64,000 bases of DNA from Aureimonas sp. AU20 (lineage in GTDB: Bacteria > Pseudomonadota > Alphaproteobacteria > Rhizobiales > Rhizobiaceae): assembly GCF_001442755.1 (NCBI RefSeq), contig NZ_CP006367.1, forward strand, positions 558,001-622,000. The letters are read 5' to 3'. Of this stretch, positions 60,311 through 64,000 are shown piece by piece (the first letter of the stretch is position 1; every line of letters begins with the position of its first letter). Below the pieces are notes generated by a model that had not been told where the DNA came from, made no database searches, and saw nothing but the letters and a program-made list of their open reading frames with translations. The translations under genes were made by a program, and so were the position numbers.

Positions 60311-60985
60311 TCACGCTGCCGTATTTTCACCCGGTCTGCGCCAGCGCCAGACCGTGGTGCGCTTCACGTCGGCGTCTTCCAAGACCCGCGTCACCGGCAC
60401 TTCGTAGACGGCTTCGCGCACCACCCGCCCTGCCGGAAGATAGAAGCGGCCGGGATCGCCGACATAGATCGCGACGCCGCTTGCCGCCAGCGCGTCGAAC
60501 CAGGGCTCGAGCTTCAGCGAGAAGTTGGGGTCGTAGAACACGTCGCCGGCCAGAAGCACGTCGGCCTCTAGCGCTTCGCCGATCGTGTCACGCTGCTCCA
60601 CCATCAGGGCCACGCCGTTCTCGCCTGCGTTCAGCCGCGCCGCCTCCGCCGCGAACGGGTCGATGTCGAGCGCGAGCACGCTGGCCGCGCCCGCCTTCAT
60701 CGCCGCGATGGCAACGAGGCCCGAACCGCTCGCGAAATCCACCACGCGCCGTCCCTGGACACGTTCGGGATGGTCGAGCACGAAGCGGGCGAGCCCCTGG
60801 CCGCCGGCCCAGGCGAAGGCCCAGAAGGGCGGGGGCAGGCCGTCGGCCGCCAGTTCCTCCTCCGTGCGAATCCAGAGATCGTGGACCTCGCTGGCGAGAT
60901 GCAGCGCGATCTCCGGCACGTGCGGTGGATGGAGAAGAGAGGTGTTGGCGAGAATGAAGCCGCGCCGGTTGCCAAGCGGGATCAT
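60311..60985 (-). CDS. Class I SAM-dependent methyltransferase (protein-lysine/PrmA-like)
   Basis: 224 residues. SAM motif VVDFASGSGLVAIAAMKAGA with acidic LALDIDPFAAEAARLNAGENG, and the active-site-like LLAGDVFYDP. FILANTSLLHPPHVPEIALHLASE and PPPFWAFAWAGGQGLARFVLD are the substrate-side motifs shared with ETFB-lysine/nicotinamide methyltransferase-like families. The target is unknown; lysines of electron-transfer flavoprotein or ribosomal L11 are candidates. ATG 60985 preferred over an upstream in-frame start. Confidence 0.85.
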   Translation of the reverse strand: MIPLGNRRGFILANTSLLHPPHVPEIALHLASEVHDLWIRTEEELAADGLPPPFWAFAWAGGQGLARFVLDHPERVQGRRVVDFASGSGLVAIAAMKAGAASVLALDIDPFAAEAARLNAGENGVALMVEQRDTIGEALEADVLLAGDVFYDPNFSLKLEPWFDALAASGVAIYVGDPGRFYLPAGRVVREAVYEVPVTRVLEDADVKRTTVWRWRRPGENTAA

Positions 60986-61008
60986 GCGGCAAATTCCCGC
61001 AAAGCGCG

Positions 61009-61034
61009 GGAACCGGAGAGGACCTTGGTGGGTT
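61009..61034 (+). promoter_or_regulatory. EcfG-like promoter before the 27-residue peptide gene
   Basis: GGAAC (61009-61013), 17 bases, GGTT (61031-61034). It differs from the EcfG consensus GGAAC-N16/17-CGTT by one base. The ATG follows 51 bases later. Confidence 0.5.
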
Positions 61035-61084
61035 TCATAGGCAAGACGATCACATGCAGACCTGCAAGGGAAGGAAGACCTATC

Positions 61085-61168
61085 ATGCTCAAGGGTGGCT
61101 TGTTGTGGCTGATCGGCATCCCGATTCCCATCATCCTGATTCTCTGGCTCATGGGCTTCCTCCACTAA
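61085..61168 (+). CDS. 27-residue hydrophobic peptide
   Basis: MLKGGLLWLIGIPIPIILIL followed by WLMGFLH. One membrane-spanning segment with a central IPIPI kink. GGAAGGAAG precedes the ATG by 8 bases, a strong ribosome site, and a perfect terminator follows, so the unit promoter-gene-terminator is self-contained. I believe very similar peptides are annotated as hypothetical in other alphaproteobacteria. Function unknown; stress-induced membrane peptide is an inference from the promoter. Confidence 0.7.
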   Translation: MLKGGLLWLIGIPIPIILILWLMGFLH

Positions 61169-61195
61169 TCGCCCTTCATTCGACGCGTTGCGTGG

Positions 61196-61231
61196 AAAAG
61201 CCCGCCTCGACTTCAAGTCGAGGCGGGCTTT
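61196..61231. terminator. Bidirectional terminator after the small peptide gene
   Basis: AAAAGCCCGCCTCGACTT and AAGTCGAGGCGGGCTTTT form a near-perfect stem with A- and T-runs outside. It can serve both the peptide gene and the converging DUF3072 gene. Confidence 0.9.
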
Positions 61232-61307
61232 TCGGTTTTGACAGGCATGAGGCAAGGAGGACAAGGCTCTTCCCGCGTGGCTGGGCCATCGCGGGAAGAG
61301 GGGATGC

Positions 61308-61529
61308 TCAGGCGTCCTTGAGCCGCTTGCTCTCGCCCTGAAGCTTGTCGATCAGCTTCGACGCGTCGGCCTTGGAGAGCTTCTCGTCGAATTCGTGGCC
61401 CGTCTCCTCGCAAAGCGTCTTCACGTAGGAGGCCTGCGCCCCGGTCATCGGCTCGTCGCCGGTGGTCCAGTCGTCCGGGTCCTTCTCGGCATTGGACGGG
61501 GCGTCGACCTTGGGCTGGGACTGCGTCAT
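61308..61529 (-). CDS. DUF3072 family protein
   Basis: 73 residues, hydrophilic: NAEKDPDDWTTGDEPMTGAQ, ASYVKTLCEETGHEFDEKLS, KADASKLIDKLQGESKRLKD. The MTGAQ-x-YVKTL and SKADASKLID motifs define the family, which resembles SAP-like or DUF3072 stress proteins. Function unknown. A GGAAC promoter 31 bases upstream suggests general-stress expression. Confidence 0.88.
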   Translation of the reverse strand: MTQSQPKVDAPSNAEKDPDDWTTGDEPMTGAQASYVKTLCEETGHEFDEKLSKADASKLIDKLQGESKRLKDA

Positions 61530-61559
61530 GGGATGTCTCCATTGCGAGTATGTTCTCAG

Positions 61560-61584
61560 AATGTTCTATCCCGCAAAGGGTTCC
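61560..61584 (-). promoter_or_regulatory. GGAAC-type promoter candidate of the DUF3072 gene
   Basis: On the minus strand GGAAC (61584-61580), 16 bases, CATT (61563-61560). The first bases after GGAAC (CCTTTG) are the same as at the 3301-3326 element. Confidence 0.45.
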
Positions 61585-61609
61585 GGCGCAGAGCTCGCGC
61601 TCTCGACCC

Positions 61610-62044
61610 TCAGCCGAGCGCCAAGGCCGGATCGAGGCCGCCCATCTCGCAGATCACGGCGAACTCGGCCTCCGTCACCGGCTGCACCGACAGGCGCGAA
61701 TTGGTGGCGAGCACCATGTCCTTGAGGCGCGACTCGCCCTTCACCGCGTCGAGCCCGACCGGGTTCGGCATGTCGCAGACCGCGCGGATGTCAACGCATT
61801 CCCAGCGCGGGTCGTCCGCCGTGGAGTCGGGATGGGCGAGGGCGCAGACCTCCACCACGCCGACCACGGCCTTGCCCTCGTTGGAATGGTAGAAGAAACC
61901 GCGCTCGCCGATCTGCATGGAGCGCATAAAGTTGCGCGCCTGGTAGTTGCGCACGCCCGTCCATTCCGTGCCCGCTGCGCCGCAGTCCTTCTGCTGCGCG
62001 AAGGACCATTTGAACGGCTCGGACTTGAACAGCCAGAACGCCAT
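61610..62044 (-). CDS. EVE domain protein
   Basis: 144 residues. MAFWLFKSEPFKWSFAQQKD, WTGVRNYQARNFMRSMQIGE, RGFFYHSNEGKAVVGVVEVC and the closing LATNSRLSVQPVTEAEFAVI are the EVE (PUA-like) hallmarks. EVE domains bind modified bases or nucleotides. It lies 3 bases after the YciI gene and belongs to the tsaD-gpsA-yciI-EVE cluster conserved in Rhizobiales. Confidence 0.94.
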   Translation of the reverse strand: MAFWLFKSEPFKWSFAQQKDCGAAGTEWTGVRNYQARNFMRSMQIGERGFFYHSNEGKAVVGVVEVCALAHPDSTADDPRWECVDIRAVCDMPNPVGLDAVKGESRLKDMVLATNSRLSVQPVTEAEFAVICEMGGLDPALALG

Positions 62045-62047
62045 GCG

Positions 62048-62338
62048 TCAGGCCTGATCCGGGTTGTTCACGGTCCAGTTCCAGCGTCGCACGGTGACGG
62101 AGGCGAACAGGCCGGCCTTGGCATAGGGATCGGCGTCGGCAAGGGCCCGCGCGGCATCCAGGCTTTCGGCCTCGACCACGAGCAGGCTGCCGGTCGGCTT
62201 GTCGTCCGCGCCGAGGAACGGGCCGGCGAACTTCAAGACCGGGCCCAGCGCCTTCAGATGATCGAGATGGGCGGGGCGCGTTTCGGCGCGCAGCGAGCCG
62301 GCATCGGGGCGGTCTTCGCACAGAAGGGCGAACAGCAT
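62048..62338 (-). CDS. YciI-like protein
   Basis: 96 residues. MLFALLCEDRPDAGSLRAET, RPAHLDHLKALGPVLKFAGP and ADPYAKAGLFASVTVRRWNW carry the conserved His-Asp pair (RPAHLDHL) and ADPYAKAGL of the YciI family, a dimeric ferredoxin-like fold with a proposed but unproven catalytic role. Between gpsA and the EVE gene. Confidence 0.92.
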   Translation of the reverse strand: MLFALLCEDRPDAGSLRAETRPAHLDHLKALGPVLKFAGPFLGADDKPTGSLLVVEAESLDAARALADADPYAKAGLFASVTVRRWNWTVNNPDQA

Positions 62339-62432
62339 GGGGCGTCTCCGGTTGGGGCCGGCGCGCGGCCGGCGGCGATCTCGCCCGCCTCTTACGAGCG
62401 CCCGGCGCGGCCGGCAAGATCGGTTCGCCGCC

Positions 62433-63416
62433 TCAGTCGAACTCGCGCTTCAAGGGCCGGGCGAGCAGGGCGCGCATCGCCTCGGCCGCCGGCAGGCCCT
62501 CGTCCAGAATGGTGGCGACGGCTTCGATGATCGGCGCCTCGATGCCGCGCTCGCGCGCCAGGCGCGCGGCGATGGCGGCGGAGAAGACGCCTTCGGCAAG
62601 CTTCAGCCCGCTCGTGCCTTCGCCCCGGCCGAGCGCCAGCCCATAGGCGAAGTTGCGCGACTGCGCGCCCGAACAGGTGAGGACGAGATCGCCGAGGCCG
62701 GACAGGCCGAGCAGCGTGTCGGGCCGGGCACCCAGCGCCTCGCCCAGCCGCCGCAGCTCCACGAAGCCGCGCGTGACGAGGGCGGCCAGCGCCGAGGCGC
62801 CGAGCCCGAGCCCGGCGCTGGCGCCGGCGGCGATGGCGAGCACGTTCTTCAAGGAGCCGCCGGCTTCGACGCCCAACACGTCGTCGCCGGCATAGATGCG
62901 GAAGGCCGGCGCGGCGAGGCGGCGGGCGAGATCGTCCGCCAGCGCGGTGTCGCCAGCGGCGAGCGTCACCGCCGTTGGCAGGCCGGCGGCGACGTCGGCC
63001 GCAAAGCTCGGGCCGGACAGGACGGCGACGGGATGGCCCGGCAGTTCGGCCTCCACCACGGCGGAGGCGAAAAGGCCGGTGTCGCGCTCGATGCCCTTGG
63101 AACAGAGCACCAGCGCCGTGCCGGGCGGCAGATGCGGCGCCATTTCGCGGCTGGCAGCGCGCAGCGCCTGGGCCGGCAGAACGAGAAGCGCGATCTCCGC
63201 CCCCGCCAGGGCCGCGCCGAGATCGCTCGTGGCGGTGAGGCTTTCGGGCAGGGTGATACCCGGGAGATAGCGCGGGTTTTCGTGACGCTCGGCGATGGAG
63301 CGAACGGTCTCCGCGTCGCGAGCATAAAGGGAGACCGGCTCGCCGCCGCGCGCCCGCATGGCGCCGAGCGCGGTGCCCCAGGCGCCGCCGCCAATGATGC
63401 AGACGCCGCCGCTCAT
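62433..63416 (-). CDS. gpsA: Glycerol-3-phosphate dehydrogenase [NAD(P)+]
   Basis: 327 residues. Reduces dihydroxyacetone phosphate to sn-glycerol 3-phosphate for phospholipid synthesis. N-terminal [46 protein letters not shown], catalytic-Lys region [32 protein letters not shown] and [19 protein letters not shown] are intact. Its ATG overlaps the tsaD stop by 4 bases. Confidence 0.96.
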   Translation of the reverse strand: MSGGVCIIGGGAWGTALGAMRARGGEPVSLYARDAETVRSIAERHENPRYLPGITLPESLTATSDLGAALAGAEIALLVLPAQALRAASREMAPHLPPGTALVLCSKGIERDTGLFASAVVEAELPGHPVAVLSGPSFAADVAAGLPTAVTLAAGDTALADDLARRLAAPAFRIYAGDDVLGVEAGGSLKNVLAIAAGASAGLGLGASALAALVTRGFVELRRLGEALGARPDTLLGLSGLGDLVLTCSGAQSRNFAYGLALGRGEGTSGLKLAEGVFSAAIAARLARERGIEAPIIEAVATILDEGLPAAEAMRALLARPLKREFD

Positions 63417-64000
63417 GCCTTGGCGCCCCGCTTGCCGAAGCCGACCAGCGGCGCGGCCGTCTCGTCCAGCGGCCAGCGCGGCCGCACGGGGGCGGAGAGC
63501 GGATCGGTGAGCCCGGCTTCCAGCCGCTCCAGCCCGGCATAGGCGATCATCGCCGCGTTGTCGGTGCAGAGCTTGAGCGGCGGCGAGACGACACGCGCGC
63601 CATGGCGCGCGGCAACCTCTTCCAGCGCGGCGCGGATCTCGCCATTGGCCGCGACGCCGCCGGCCACCGCCAGCGCGGGCTCGGCCAAGTCGGGATAGGC
63701 GGTGCGAAAGCGCTGCAGGGCGAGGGTCACGCGGTCGCGCACGCTCTCGGCCGCCGCGCGCTGGAAGCCGGCGCAGAGATCGGCCGCGTCCCCCTCGCTC
63801 AAGGGCGCATGGGCCAGCGCCAGCTGGCGCACCGCCGTCTTGAGGCCGGAGAAGGAGAAGTCGAGCCGCTTCTCGCCGCGCAGCGGCCGGGGCAGGTCGA
63901 AGCGCGCGGCGTTGCCCTGTGCTGCCATGCGTTCGACGCTGGGTCCGCCGGGATGGGGCAGTTCCAAGAGCTTGGCGGTCTTGTCGAAGGCCTCGCCCAG
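63413..64000 (-). CDS. tsaD: tRNA N6-adenosine threonylcarbamoyltransferase, 3' part
   Basis: The final 195 codons; the gene continues past the window edge. Visible family motifs: [54 protein letters not shown] and [20 protein letters not shown]. TsaD transfers the threonylcarbamoyl group to A37 of ANN-decoding tRNAs with TsaB and TsaE. The expected metal-binding His motif lies beyond the edge. Confidence 0.95.
   Translation of the reverse strand: MGEAFDKTAKLLELPHPGGPSVERMAAQGNAARFDLPRPLRGEKRLDFSFSGLKTAVRQLALAHAPLSEGDAADLCAGFQRAAAESVRDRVTLALQRFRTAYPDLAEPALAVAGGVAANGEIRAALEEVAARHGARVVSPPLKLCTDNAAMIAYAGLERLEAGLTDPLSAPVRPRWPLDETAAPLVGFGKRGAKA

Overview
The window is GC-rich, densely coding DNA from an alphaproteobacterium, most likely a member of the Hyphomicrobiales (Rhizobiales), with the Aurantimonadaceae (Aureimonas-like) a reasonable but unproven guess. 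The assignment rests on gene content and order (tsaD-gpsA-YciI-EVE; imuA-imuB-dnaE2 behind a GAAC-N7-GAAC LexA box), an alphaproteobacterial iron operator (TGA-N9-TCA), GGAAC-type general-stress promoters, and short interspersed repeats of a rhizobial type. I see no phage, plasmid, CRISPR, rRNA or tRNA genes. It looks like ordinary chromosome with a few repeat-rich gaps.

Layout. 1-6.4 kb: the end of an Nramp metal transporter, asd, a Zur-box-controlled COG0523 metallochaperone GTPase, an MHS-type MFS transporter and leuB. 6.8-11.8 kb: a chemoreceptor, ridA-leuD, and the ohrR/ohr peroxide pair. 11.9-14.5 kb: a tight four-gene operon (CitE-like lyase, DUF1737, a heptapeptide-repeat protein, DUF2459) facing a minimal metalloprotease. 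14.7-21 kb: the SOS mutasome imuA-imuB-dnaE2. 21-24 kb: hisC, a DUF2269 protein and an SDR-DoxX fusion. 24.2-30.4 kb: a haem-copper oxidase operon in which subunit II carries a cytochrome c domain and subunits I and III are fused; an interspersed repeat sits inside it.

30.7-38.5 kb: a PLP-dependent dehydratase-like enzyme, a GlcNAc-type kinase, the glutathione-dependent formaldehyde pathway (class III ADH and S-formylglutathione hydrolase, with an ElaA acetyltransferase between them), gnd and a secreted PQQ-type sugar dehydrogenase. 38.8-42.6 kb: a siderophore ABC importer (fhuCBD) with an iron operator. 42.7-45.4 kb: two inverted copies of an interspersed repeat, the remnant of a chemoreceptor, and an intact chemoreceptor with a related tail. 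45.7-49 kb: a MarR-EmrB-EmrA efflux operon. 49-53.3 kb: a SelT-like protein, DUF1236, DUF427, then an ECF sigma factor, a RskA-type anti-sigma factor and a secreted fasciclin protein, an arrangement that recalls mycobacterial SigK-RskA-MPT83.

53.5-64 kb is core: murA, infA, maf, yacG, several small proteins, a transglutaminase-like protease, infC (with an AUU start), a methyltransferase, a 27-residue hydrophobic peptide, DUF3072, EVE, YciI, gpsA and the end of tsaD. A parS-like palindrome sits between infC and the methyltransferase, which would fit an origin-proximal position.

The items most worth a second look are the heptapeptide-repeat protein, the oxidase K-pathway substitution, the parS-like site, the imuA/imuB dual-coding tandem repeat, the two interspersed-repeat families, and the set of small genes behind GGAAC promoters. 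Nothing here is a clear new multi-gene system. All function calls come from reading motifs by eye; no database search was run.
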